This document shows, piece by piece, positions 47,505 through 55,435 of a stretch of DNA of 64,000 nucleotides; the stretch's first letter is position 1; the number at the start of each line of letters is the position of its first letter. This DNA is from DASSUW01 sp963811895 (GTDB lineage: Bacteria; Actinomycetota; Thermoleophilia; Solirubrobacterales; Solirubrobacteraceae), in assembly GCA_963811895.1 (NCBI GenBank), contig CAWETE010000012.1, positions 62,001-126,000 on the forward strand, read 5' to 3'. The notes below the pieces were generated by a model. It was not told where the DNA came from. It saw only the letters and a program-made list of their open reading frames with translations, and ran no database searches. The position numbers and the translations under genes are program-made.

Positions 47505-48467
47505 ATGGCCGAGCCGCGCCTCGCGGCATCGTCCGGCGCGCAGGGGGTCCGGTTCAACCTGAACCGGACCCCCTCCGCACGCTCGCGCTTCGAAGCGGGC
47601 GTGAAGGTGGCCCTGATGGCGGCGGCCGCCCTGTCCGTGCTGACGACGCTGCTCATCATCGGGTCACTGCTGTTCGAGTCGATCGAGTTCTTCGGCGAGG
47701 TGCCGATCGGCGACTTCATCTTCGGCACCAAGTGGACGCCGCAGTTCGCCGGCGCGCAGCAGTCCTTCGGCGTCGTGCCCCTCATCTGGGGGACGATCTA
47801 TCTGTCGCTGATCGCGCTCGCGGTGGCGGTTCCGCTCGGCCTGCTGAGCGCGGTCTACCTGTCCGAGTACGCGCCCCCGCGGGTGCGCAAGACCATCAAG
47901 CCGGTGCTCGAGCTGCTGGCCGGCGTGCCGACGATCGTCTTCGGCTACTTCGCGCTCACGTTCTTCTCGCCCGAGGTCCTCAAGAACCTCCTGGGCATCC
48001 AGGTCGGCGTGTTCAACGGCCTCGGCGCCGGCCTGATCATGGGCCTGCTCGTGCTGCCGACGATCGCCTCCGTGGCCGAGGACGCCATGTCGGCCGTGCC
48101 CTACTCGCTGCGCGAGGGGGCGTTCGGCCTGGGCGCCTCGAAGCTCCAGGTGTCGCTGCGGATCGTGTTCCCGGCGGCGCTGTCCGGCATCGTCGCCGCG
48201 CTCGTGCTCGGCGCCTCGCGCGCCATCGGCGAGACCGTGCTCGTGCTCATCGCCGGCGGCCAGACGGCGAACCTCGGGCTGGACCCGCGCGAGAGCTTCC
48301 AGACCATGGCGGCCTACATCGCGGCGCAGGCGCGCGGCGACATCCCCGCCGGCTCGGTCGAGTACATGACGATCTTCGCCGTCGGCTTCACGCTGTTCCT
48401 GCTCACGCTGGTGCTCAACATCATCTCGATCCGGCTCGTCCGGAAGTACCGGCAGGTGTACGAATGA
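47505..48467 (+). CDS. pstC: Phosphate ABC transporter permease PstC
   Basis: A 320-residue permease with about six transmembrane segments. PLGLLSAVYLSEYAPP and the cytoplasmic EAA loop (SVAEDAMSAVPYSLREGAFG, LGASRAIGETVLVLIAGG) are typical of PstC. It follows pstS by 4 nt and overlaps pstA as ATGA. The first 25 codons contain a 14-bp perfect inverted repeat that would fold in the mRNA. Confidence 0.94.
   Translation: MAEPRLAASSGAQGVRFNLNRTPSARSRFEAGVKVALMAAAALSVLTTLLIIGSLLFESIEFFGEVPIGDFIFGTKWTPQFAGAQQSFGVVPLIWGTIYLSLIALAVAVPLGLLSAVYLSEYAPPRVRKTIKPVLELLAGVPTIVFGYFALTFFSPEVLKNLLGIQVGVFNGLGAGLIMGLLVLPTIASVAEDAMSAVPYSLREGAFGLGASKLQVSLRIVFPAALSGIVAALVLGASRAIGETVLVLIAGGQTANLGLDPRESFQTMAAYIAAQARGDIPAGSVEYMTIFAVGFTLFLLTLVLNIISIRLVRKYRQVYE
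47543..47573 (+). promoter_or_regulatory. 14-bp perfect stem-loop inside the start of pstC
   Basis: GGGGGTCCGGTTCA (47543-47556) pairs with TGAACCGGACCCCC (47560-47573) around a 3-nt loop, 43 nt after the pstS stop. In RNA this would be very stable. It may protect the pstS 3' end or reduce pstCAB expression relative to pstS; no T-run follows, so it is not a classical terminator. Confidence 0.6.
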
Positions 48468-49375
48468 CGGGAGCTCAGATTGCCGCGGCCGCCCGGGCGC
48501 AGAAGTCCGTGATCCCCCGCCGCTCGCAGGGCGACGCGGTCAGGAGCGGGGGCTTCGTCCTGCTGATGTACACCGCCGTCGGGGTGGCGTTCCTCGGCCT
48601 CGGGCTGATCATCTGGGACTTCGCGAGCGACGGCGTGCCGGTCCTCAGCATGGACTTCCTGACCAGCTTCCCGTCGCGCGTGATCCCGTCGAGCTCGGGC
48701 ATCCAGTCGGCCATCATCGGGACGATCTACCTGATGGTCATCTGCGCCGTGCTCGTGATCCCGCTCGGCGTGATGACCGCGATCTACCTCGAGGAGTACG
48801 CCGACGGCAGCCGGTGGTTCAACCGCTTCATCGAGGTCAACATCCAGAACCTCGCCGGCGTGCCGTCGGTCGTCTACGGCATCCTCGGCCTCGCCTTCAT
48901 CGTCCGCGGCCCGCTGTCGATGGGGCCGGTCCTGCTCGCGGGCGGCATCACGCTCGCCCTGCTCGTGCTGCCGGTCGTGATCATCGTGGCGCGCGAGGCG
49001 ATCCGGGCGGTCCCGCCCTCGATCCGCGAGGGCTCGCTGGCGCTCGGCGCCACCCAGTGGCAGACGATCTGGAAGCAGGTGCTCCCGGGCTCGATCGCCG
49101 GCATCGCGACCGGCGTGATCCTGGCGCTCTCGCGGGCGATCGGTGAGACCGCCCCGCTGCTGGTGGTGGGCGCCGGCGTCTCGCTACGGTTCAACCCCGA
49201 GAGCCTCGACAGCGCCTTCACCGCGCTGCCGATCCAGATCTTCGCCTGGACGCAGGATCCGAACCAGGAGTTCGTGGCGCGCGCGGCCGGAGCCATCTGC
49301 GTGCTGATGATCATCCTGCTGGCGATGAACTCCGTCGCCATCTGGCTTCGCAATCGATACGAGCAGAAGTGGTAG
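48464..49375 (+). CDS. pstA: Phosphate ABC transporter permease PstA
   Basis: A 303-residue permease with about six transmembrane segments. PLGVMTAIYLEEYADG, AGVPSVVYGILGLAF and the EAA loop AREAIRAVPPSIREGSLALG, then LSRAIGETAPLLVVGAG, are diagnostic. ATG overlaps the pstC stop. It works with PstC as the membrane channel of the high-affinity phosphate importer. Confidence 0.94.
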   Translation: MTGAQIAAAARAQKSVIPRRSQGDAVRSGGFVLLMYTAVGVAFLGLGLIIWDFASDGVPVLSMDFLTSFPSRVIPSSSGIQSAIIGTIYLMVICAVLVIPLGVMTAIYLEEYADGSRWFNRFIEVNIQNLAGVPSVVYGILGLAFIVRGPLSMGPVLLAGGITLALLVLPVVIIVAREAIRAVPPSIREGSLALGATQWQTIWKQVLPGSIAGIATGVILALSRAIGETAPLLVVGAGVSLRFNPESLDSAFTALPIQIFAWTQDPNQEFVARAAGAICVLMIILLAMNSVAIWLRNRYEQKW

Positions 49376-49386
49376 AGGAGCCCGAC

Positions 49387-50281
49387 ATGCCTGAGCACGT
49401 GAGAGACGAGGAGGCCGTCGTCGAGCCTGGCGGTGGAGGAGCGGAGGTTCGTCTCGACGCAGGCGGCCCAGCATGCCCACCCCGTGCCCGCGGCCGCGAT
49501 GAAGGAGCCGATCTTCGACGTACGCGACGTCGCGGTGTTCTACGGCGACCATCGCGCGGTCACGGACATCACGTTCAGCCTCGCGCGCAACCAGATCACC
49601 GCGCTGATCGGACCCTCCGGCTGCGGCAAGTCGACCTTCATCCGCTGCCTGAACCGGATGAACGACCTCATCCCGTCGGCGCGCGTGGAGGGCCAGGTCA
49701 TCTACCACGACCAGAACCTCTACGACGACAAGATCGACCCGGTCCAGGTCCGCAAGCGGATCGGGATGGTGTTCCAGAAGCCGAACCCGTTCCCGAAGTC
49801 GATCTACGACAACATCGCCTTCGGCCCCCGCGTGATGGGCATGAAGGGCGAGATGGACGAGATCGTCGAGAACGCGCTGCGCCGCGCCGCGCTGTGGGAC
49901 GACGTCAAGGACCGGCTGAAGACGAACGCGTTCGGCATGTCCGGCGGCCAGCAGCAGCGGCTGTGCATCGCCCGCGCGCTGGCCACGGAGCCCGACGTGC
50001 TGCTGATGGACGAGCCGTGCTCGGCGCTCGACCCGATCTCGACCGGCCGGATCGAGGATCTGATGATGGAGTTGAAGGCCGACTACTCGATCGTCATCGT
50101 GACCCACAACATGCAGCAGGCGGCGCGCGTGTCGGACATGACGGCCTTCTTCACCGTCGAGCTCGACGCGGGCGAGAAGCACCGCACCGGCCGCGTGGTG
50201 GAATATGCGGCGACGGACAAGATCTTCACGAACCCCGACGACAAGCGGACCGAGGACTACGTGACCGGCAAGGTGGGCTGA
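49387..50281 (+). CDS. pstB: Phosphate ABC transporter ATPase PstB (frameshift near the start)
   Basis: An ABC ATPase of ~260 conserved residues. Walker A is GPSGCGKSTFIRCLNRMND, the signature MSGGQQQRLCIARAL, Walker B DVLLMDEPCSALDP, and the His switch VTHNMQQAA. An AGAGGAG Shine-Dalgarno points to ATG 49387, but that frame (MPEHVRDEEAVVEP) differs by one base from the pstB core; an extra G near 49431 would explain this. Alternatively translation starts at GTG 49433 or ATG 49499. PstB powers phosphate import. Confidence 0.9.
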
Positions 50282-50283
50282 GG

Positions 50284-50964
50284 ATGGCTGAGCACGCGCG
50301 CGTCCACTTCCAGGACGAGCTGCGAGGGCTCGAGGAGCAGGCGCTCGGCGCGCTGGACATGGTCGTCAACACGCTCGACCGGACGCTGGAGGCGCTCGAG
50401 CACCAGGACATCGAGCTGGCCACGATCGTCGTCAACGACGACGACCGCATCGACGGCCGCTTCCTCGAGGTCCACCAGGGGATCCTCTCGCTGCTGGCGC
50501 TGCAGGCACCGGTGGCCGGCGACCTGCGGACCGTCGCGGCGCTGCTGCACGTGATCAAGCACGCCGAGCGGATGGGCGACCAGTGCGTGAACATCGCCAA
50601 GGTGCTGCCGCTGGTGGGCTATAACCCGCCGGCCGACGAGCCGCTGCTCGACCGCATCTTCAAGATGGGCAAGCTCGCCCGCTCGGAGGTCGCCCAGGCC
50701 AAGCAGGCGTTCGTGCTGCGCGACGTCTCGCTGGCCCAGGACCTCGTGCGCCAGGACGACGAGATCAACCAGCTCAACCGCGAGGTCTTCCGCCGCGCGG
50801 TGGAGGTCGGGACCGACGAGGACCGGCGCGAGTGGGCGATGACGATGATGCTCGTGGCGCGCGCGCTGGAGCGGATCGGGGACAACGCCGTCGACATCGG
50901 GGAGCAGGTGGCCTTCGTGGTCACGGGCCTCTTCCGCGAGTTCTCGGACGCTTCACGCGTGTGA
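50284..50964 (+). CDS. phoU: Phosphate signalling protein PhoU
   Basis: A 226-residue protein with two three-helix PhoU repeats. The metal-binding motifs are NDDDRIDGRFLEVHQGI in repeat 1 and RQDDEINQLNREVFRR in repeat 2, with IKHAERMGDQCVNIAK and LERIGDNAVDIGE as the paired helices. PhoU dampens Pho signalling when phosphate is plentiful. ATG starts 2 nt after the pstB stop. Confidence 0.94.
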   Translation: MAEHARVHFQDELRGLEEQALGALDMVVNTLDRTLEALEHQDIELATIVVNDDDRIDGRFLEVHQGILSLLALQAPVAGDLRTVAALLHVIKHAERMGDQCVNIAKVLPLVGYNPPADEPLLDRIFKMGKLARSEVAQAKQAFVLRDVSLAQDLVRQDDEINQLNREVFRRAVEVGTDEDRREWAMTMMLVARALERIGDNAVDIGEQVAFVVTGLFREFSDASRV

Positions 50965-51003
50965 GGCCGGTTTCCCGGAAGATGCGGGATCGCCCCTTGC
51001 GGG

Positions 51004-51031
51004 GTGAAGTGCTTGTGACCAGCCTGTTACC
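51004..51031. promoter_or_regulatory. Third PHO-box-like array, opposite orientation
   Basis: On the minus strand GGTAAC, GGTCAC and CTTCAC occur at 11-bp steps (plus strand GTGAAG 51004, GTGACC 51015, GTTACC 51026). The array lies between phoU and the response regulator gene, about 40 bp upstream of its TATGCT -10. It could allow autoregulation. Confidence 0.6.
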
Positions 51032-51085
51032 GGGACTTCCCGTATGTGGTCCCCCGTCATGGGTTGCCCCTATGCTGGTGGCGCG

Positions 51086-51883
51086 ATGACGACCACGACG
51101 CAAGCCGCGATCCGCCTCGCGATCCTGGATTCCGACAGCGGGTTCCTCCAGGTCCTCACCAAGCGCCTCGGCGCCGCCGGCTGGCAGCACCGCGTGCTGG
51201 CCTCGCCCGTTCCGCTCGACACGCTGGTCGCCATGCGCCTCAACGCCGTCGTGATCGACCTCGCGGTGCTCGGGCCGCAGGCCTGGAACTACCTGGAGAA
51301 GCTCTGCACGCGCCTGCCGCAGCTCGGCGTGGTCGTCTGCACCGGCCAGTCGAGCGTGGCCCAGCGCGTGCGCGGGCTGCGGATGGGCGCCGACGACTGG
51401 GTCACCAAGCCGTGTCACCCGGAGGAGCTGATCGCCCGCGTGGAGGCCGTCGTGCGGCGCCGCAAGCGCGCCGAGGCGCGCACGGTCGCGGCGCCGGTCG
51501 CCGTCGGCGAGATCGAGATCCGGGCCGACCAGTTCCAGGCCTTCGCGGCCGGCCAGTCGGTCGACCTCACGCGGCGCGAGTTCGAGCTCATCCAGCTGCT
51601 CGCCGACGCCGAGGGCCGGGTGCTCCAGCGCGAGGAGATCTACGAGCGCGTCTGGGGCTACGCGATGGTCCACGGCGACCGCTCGGTCGACGTCTTCGTC
51701 CGCAAGCTGCGCCAGAAGCTCGAGCGGGCCTCGCCGGGCTGGCGCTACATCCACACGCACTTCGGCATCGGCTACCGGTTCGCCCCCGAGCCGGACGTGG
51801 TGGCGGCGGATCCGGCCGTGCAGCCCGCGGTCGCCCAGCCGGCCGAGGCAGAGGCCGAGGCGCCGGTCGTCACGCCCGCCTGA
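51086..51883 (+). CDS. PhoB/PhoP-like response regulator
   Basis: A 265-residue two-domain regulator. The receiver (residues ~10-125) keeps the acidic pocket (AILDSDSGF), the phospho-acceptor Asp near residue 57 (AVVIDLAVLG) and the Lys in DWVTKPCHPEEL. The winged-helix effector (~140-240) has LTRREFELIQLLADAEGRVL, DRSVDVFVRKLRQKL and IHTHFGIGYRF. A low-complexity Ala/Pro/Glu tail of ~30 residues follows. TATGCT 9 nt before ATG suggests a leaderless mRNA. No partner histidine kinase is in the window; its link to phosphate is inferred from position. Confidence 0.88.
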   Translation: MTTTTQAAIRLAILDSDSGFLQVLTKRLGAAGWQHRVLASPVPLDTLVAMRLNAVVIDLAVLGPQAWNYLEKLCTRLPQLGVVVCTGQSSVAQRVRGLRMGADDWVTKPCHPEELIARVEAVVRRRKRAEARTVAAPVAVGEIEIRADQFQAFAAGQSVDLTRREFELIQLLADAEGRVLQREEIYERVWGYAMVHGDRSVDVFVRKLRQKLERASPGWRYIHTHFGIGYRFAPEPDVVAADPAVQPAVAQPAEAEAEAPVVTPA

Positions 51884-51909
51884 GCTTTCCAGCCACTATC
51901 GTGGGTGCC

Positions 51910-52281
51910 GTGGGGTCGGAGACCGGCAAGCACCTGCGCAACATCGCGATCATCGTCGTACTGGCGGTCGCCGTCTGGAAGCTGCCGGGCGGCGGCGAGG
52001 CGAGCCTGACGATCAGCAACCTGCTGTGGATCGTCTTCGTCGGCGGGATGCTCTTCTTCGGCTTCCGGATGTACATGGAGCACCGCGACACGCTCTTCGG
52101 GCTGGCCGAGCGCCAGCGCGGGATCCTCTACGCGGCGCTCGCGCTCGCCACGATCACGCTCGTGGCCACGCGGCGCATGTGGGACGAGGGCGGCGGTCTC
52201 GGCGCCATCCTGTGGCTCGCCTTCCTGGGCCTCTCGGTCTACGCGATCTACAGCGTCTGGCGCGCGTACCGCGAGTACTGA
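51910..52281 (+). CDS. Small three-helix membrane protein
   Basis: A 123-residue protein with three or four transmembrane segments: NIAIIVVLAVAVW, SNLLWIVFVGGMLFFGF, ILYAALALATITLVAT and ILWLAFLGLSVYAIYSVW. No family is recognised. The GTG at 51910 is 7 nt after TATCGT; an in-frame GTG at 51901 is an alternative. It lies downstream of the response regulator on the same strand. Confidence 0.7.
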   Translation: MGSETGKHLRNIAIIVVLAVAVWKLPGGGEASLTISNLLWIVFVGGMLFFGFRMYMEHRDTLFGLAERQRGILYAALALATITLVATRRMWDEGGGLGAILWLAFLGLSVYAIYSVWRAYREY

Positions 52282-52577
52282 TCACTCTTCGAGGGGGAGC
52301 GGCGGAGCCGCAGGCTCTCGCGCACGCCGATGACCTCGACCGACGCGTGGCGGGCGCGGGCGTCGGCCTCCGCCGCGAGCAGGACCTCGAGCCCGTGGGA
52401 GTCGATGTGGTCGACGTCGGTGAGGTCGACGGTCACCGGCGAGCGGTCGTTGCGCAGGGCGCGCAGGACTCCGTCGAGCAGCGCTGCCGTGGCTCGCTCC
52501 AACCGTCCGCTGACGCGCAACAGGACGCCGCCGCCGTCTTCGCGTTCGAATTCGACTGCCAGGCGTTCCGTGCCCAT
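52248..52577 (-). CDS. STAS-domain anti-sigma-factor-antagonist-like protein
   Basis: A 109-residue STAS domain: VLLRVSGRLERATAALL, then VTVDLTDVDHIDSHGLEVLL and ASVEVIGV. In SpoIIAA-type proteins the phosphorylated Ser lies in a D-S-S-G motif; here it is D-S-H-G, so the usual site is His. It may be a non-phosphorylatable variant. ATG 52577 is 7 nt after TAGGGT on this strand. Its 3' end overlaps the membrane gene by 34 bp. Confidence 0.78.
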   Translation of the reverse strand: MGTERLAVEFEREDGGGVLLRVSGRLERATAALLDGVLRALRNDRSPVTVDLTDVDHIDSHGLEVLLAAEADARARHASVEVIGVRESLRLRRSPSKSDQYSRYARQTL

Positions 52578-52634
52578 CGCGCCCACCCTACCCGGTTACG
52601 CCGAGGTGACCAGGCCGTTTGGCCGGATTTCGGG

Positions 52635-52666
52635 TGTTGCGCGCGAATCGGCACGGTTCCGCAACA
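52635..52666. promoter_or_regulatory. Inverted repeat upstream of the Tad-like pilin locus
   Basis: TGTTGCG (52635-52641) and CGCAACA (52660-52666) form a 7-bp perfect inverted repeat with an 18-bp gap, in the 132-bp region between the STAS gene and the first pilin-like gene. It may be an operator; no clear -10 for the pilin gene was found. Confidence 0.4.
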
Positions 52667-52709
52667 GACGCGCGTAGAGGCGTAACACCTTCCCCGCGAT
52701 GGTGGCGCC

Positions 52710-53051
52710 ATGCGGCGCATCGCGGATCAACGAGGTCAGGCGACGGTGGAGCTGGTCGCGCTGCTGCCCATTCTGGCCGTCCTGCTGGCGGCGCTGTGGC
52801 AGGCCGTGCTCGCCGGGCAGGCGGTCTGGGCGGTGACCACCGCGGCCCGCGCGGCCGCCCGGGCCGACGCCGTGGGCGGGAACGCGCGCGCCGCCGCGCG
52901 AGACCACCTCCCGCGCTCGCTCGAGCGCGGATTGCGGGTTCGGACGCGCTCGGGCGGCGAGGTGCGGGTCAGCGTCCGCATCCCCGCGCTTCCAGGCCTG
53001 CCGAGCCCGGGCCGCGCGCACGCCGGCGCCCGCTTCCTGCCGCAGTCATGA
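52710..53051 (+). CDS. TadE-like pseudopilin
   Basis: A 113-residue protein with the short leader MRRIADQRG then QATVELVALLPILAVLLAALW, a TadE-type class III signal/transmembrane segment with the +5 Glu. The remainder is Ala/Arg-rich. TadE-like minor pilins help assemble Flp/Tad pili. Its stop overlaps the next pilin-like gene as ATGA. Confidence 0.78.
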   Translation: MRRIADQRGQATVELVALLPILAVLLAALWQAVLAGQAVWAVTTAARAAARADAVGGNARAAARDHLPRSLERGLRVRTRSGGEVRVSVRIPALPGLPSPGRAHAGARFLPQS

Positions 53052-53380
53052 GGCGCGAGGCCGGTCAGGCAACCGTCGAGCTCGTCGCCCTCGTCCCCCT
53101 GCTCCTGCTCGTAGCGCTGGCCGCCGCCGCGCTGCTCGCCGGCCACGGAGCGCGGGAGCAGGCCGGCCACGCGGCGCAGGCGGGCGCCATGGCGATGCTG
53201 CAGGGCGGCGATCCGCGCGAGTCTGCGCGGCGTGCGCTGCCCGCCGCCGTGCGCCGCCGAGCCGCGGTCGAGATCCACGGCCGGACCGTGACGGTCCGCG
53301 TGCGGCCGCCGCTGCCCGTGGTGGCCCGCGCGATGACCGCCGAGGTGACCGCCGACGCCGGCCCGGAGCCGGCGCCATGA
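53048..53380 (+). CDS. TadE-like pseudopilin, second
   Basis: A 110-residue protein: leader MRREAG, then QATVELVALVPLLLLVALAAAALL, matching the first pilin's processing site and transmembrane helix. The downstream ~75 residues include two beta strands (VEIHGRTVTVRVRPPLP). It ends DAGPEPAP within a 56-bp tandem duplication. Probably co-assembled with the first TadE-like protein. Confidence 0.78.
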   Translation: MRREAGQATVELVALVPLLLLVALAAAALLAGHGAREQAGHAAQAGAMAMLQGGDPRESARRALPAAVRRRAAVEIHGRTVTVRVRPPLPVVARAMTAEVTADAGPEPAP

Positions 53381-53456
53381 GCGGCGTCGCGGCACGTGCG
53401 GTGACCGCCGGGGCCGGCCCGGAGCCGGCGCCGTGAGCGGCGTGCTGCACCGCGCG
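53345..53456 (+). repeat. 56-bp tandem duplication at a gene junction, creating a 19-codon mini-ORF
   Basis: Copies at 53345-53400 and 53401-53456 share GTGACCGCCG, the 20-bp core GCCGGCCCGGAGCCGGCGCC and TGAGCGGCGT. Each copy carries a start overlapping a stop (ATGA at 53377, GTGA at 53433). The first start opens a 19-residue ORF (53377-53436, MSGVAARAVTAGAGPEPAP) whose stop overlaps the real downstream start, so it could couple translation. Confidence 0.7.
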
Positions 53457-54068
53457 GCGGGCTTCTTCCTGGCGCCGGCTCCGGCCGAGAGGACCGAGAC
53501 CGTGGCGCTGCCGCCCGCGGCACGCGCCGTCGTGCTGGGCGCCGCGGAGGCGGCCGTCCCGCTGGCCGCCGCGATCGCGCTGTCTCTGCCGGCGGGCGCG
53601 CCCGCGCTCGTGGCCGTGTGGGGCGCCGCGGACGAGCGCGAGCGGCGCGTCGCGGCGGGCCGCGGGGCCGCCCGGCTCGCGGCCCGCCTGTCCGCCCATG
53701 GGCTGCAGGCCCGCGCGCGCGGGCGGCTCGTCTGGCTCGCGCTGCCCGCCGAGCCCGGCGCGGCGGCCGCGGCGGTCCGGCGCGCCTCGGCCATCGTCGA
53801 AGGGCCTCTCGTCAGCGCGCTCGCCGGAGCCCGGCCGGCCGAGCTCGAGGCGCTGGTCTTCGAGCACGACCTCGCGATCGTCGCCGCCGACCCCGGCTCG
53901 CCTCTGGCACGCGCCGCGCTCGGCCGTCTCGCCGAGGCCGGCGTCGCCGCGTCGGCGTGCGAGCCGCTCGGCCGCGGCGTCCGGCGAACGCTCGCCCTCG
54001 CCGGCCTCGCCGCGCCGCGCCTCGATGTCGGGAAGCTCGCCGCCGCGTCGCCGGGGGAGGAGCCTTGA
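53433..54068 (+). CDS. Ala-rich protein of the pilin locus, unknown function
   Basis: A 211-residue, Ala/Leu/Arg-rich protein with no recognised motif. Segments such as ALVAVWGAADERERRVAAGR and HDLAIVAADPGSPLARAAL alternate beta and helix, vaguely like a Rossmann-type fold. It lies between TadE-like genes and a pilin/peptidoglycan-hydrolase fusion with overlaps at both ends, so it is likely part of the same apparatus. The stop overlaps a TTG start downstream. Confidence 0.55.
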   Translation: MSGVLHRAAGFFLAPAPAERTETVALPPAARAVVLGAAEAAVPLAAAIALSLPAGAPALVAVWGAADERERRVAAGRGAARLAARLSAHGLQARARGRLVWLALPAEPGAAAAAVRRASAIVEGPLVSALAGARPAELEALVFEHDLAIVAADPGSPLARAALGRLAEAGVAASACEPLGRGVRRTLALAGLAAPRLDVGKLAAASPGEEP

Positions 54069-55417
54069 TCGCCGGAGCCGCCCGTGGGCCGCGCCCGACC
54101 GCCGCGAGCGTCGTGTCGCGGTCGGCCCGAGGCGCGAGCGGGCAGGCCTCGGTCCTGCTCGTCGGGGCGCTCGCCGCGCTGCTGGTCGGCGTGCTCGTGC
54201 TCGGCGCGGTGGCTCGCGGCGTGGCCCGCGAGGCCGCGGCGCAGCGGGCGGTCGATCTGGCCGCGCTGGCCGGCGCGCGGGCGATGCACGAGGCCAACCC
54301 GCGGCTGTTCGAGCCGGCCACGATCGACGGCGTGCCCAACCCGCGGCACCTGACGCGTGACGCGTACCTGGCGCTCGCGCGCGACGCCGCCGAGCGGGTC
54401 GCGCGCGGGAACGGTGCGAAGCACGCGCGGGTCGAGTTCCCCGACGGCGCCACGTTCGCCCCGGTCCGCATCCGCGTGGCCGCGCGCGAGGTCGTCGAGG
54501 TGCGGCGTGGGGAGGAGCGGCGGCGGGTTCCGATCGCCGTCGCGGCCGAGGCCGAGCTCGCTCCCGTGATGGTCGACGTCGCCACCGGCGGCGGGTACGA
54601 CGGGCCGCTCGCCTACCGCCAGGGCAAGCCGATGCGCCCCGACGTCGCGCTCGCCTTCGACCGCATGGCCGAGGCCGCGCGCGAGGACGGCGTGACGCTG
54701 CTGGTCGCCAGCGGCTACCGGTCCGACGCCGAGCAGGCGGAGCTGTTCCGCCTTCATCCCGACCCGAAGTGGGTCGCGCCGCCCGGGACGTCGCTGCACC
54801 GGAACGCCACCGAGCTCGACCTCGGGCCCCGGTCGGCCTATGCGTGGCTGGCTGCCAACGCCACCCGCTTCCACTTCATCCAGCGGTACGACCACGAGCC
54901 TTGGCATTGGGGATATGTGTTGAACCCGCGCTCGTCGCCGCGGCCCGGCACGGGCGATGGCGGCCACCAGGGCAGCGCGGTGCCCGCCTTCGTGCCTCCA
55001 CGCTTCGCGCCGATGCTCGCCCGCGCCGCGCAGCGCTGGAACGTGTCGGCGGCGCTGCTCGCCGCCCAGATCTACGCCGAGAGCAACTTCAACCCGTTCG
55101 CGCGGAGCCCGGCGGGCGCCCAGGGGATCTCGCAGTTCATGCCCGCCACGGCGGAGGCGATGGGCCTTGACGATCCGTTCGACGCGGGTGAGGCGATCGA
55201 AGCCCAGGCGCACCTGATGCGCGACCTGCTGCGCCGCTTCGGCACCGTTCCGCTCGCCCTCGCCGCGTACAACGCCGGGCCGGGTGCGGTCGCGGGCTGC
55301 ATGTGCGTCCCGCCGTACGCGGAGACGCGCGGCTACGTCGCCCGGATCCTCGGGCTGCTGCGGGGGGCCGGCGAGCTGGCCGCCGGCGCGGGGCTGGAGG
55401 TGCGGCTCGTGCGGTGA
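54065..55417 (+). CDS. Pilin-like / M15 D,D-carboxypeptidase / lytic transglycosylase fusion
   Basis: A 450-residue, three-part protein. Residues ~20-55 form a TadE/TadG-like segment (SGQASVLLVGALAALLVGVLVLG) followed by a helix typical of Tad pilins (AAAQRAVDLAALAGARAMHE). Residues ~180-285 are an M15/VanY-type peptidase (SGYRSDAEQAEL, SLHRNATELDLG, EPWHWGY with zinc His/Asp/His). Residues ~315-450 are an SLT lysozyme-like domain (YAESNFNP with the catalytic Glu, GAQGISQFMPATAEAMG, AYNAGPGAV). It would open peptidoglycan at the pilus assembly site. TTG start overlaps the preceding stop. Confidence 0.85.
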   Translation: MIAGAARGPRPTAASVVSRSARGASGQASVLLVGALAALLVGVLVLGAVARGVAREAAAQRAVDLAALAGARAMHEANPRLFEPATIDGVPNPRHLTRDAYLALARDAAERVARGNGAKHARVEFPDGATFAPVRIRVAAREVVEVRRGEERRRVPIAVAAEAELAPVMVDVATGGGYDGPLAYRQGKPMRPDVALAFDRMAEAAREDGVTLLVASGYRSDAEQAELFRLHPDPKWVAPPGTSLHRNATELDLGPRSAYAWLAANATRFHFIQRYDHEPWHWGYVLNPRSSPRPGTGDGGHQGSAVPAFVPPRFAPMLARAAQRWNVSAALLAAQIYAESNFNPFARSPAGAQGISQFMPATAEAMGLDDPFDAGEAIEAQAHLMRDLLRRFGTVPLALAAYNAGPGAVAGCMCVPPYAETRGYVARILGLLRGAGELAAGAGLEVRLVR

Positions 55418-55435
55418 CGTTGAGGCAAGCGAAGT

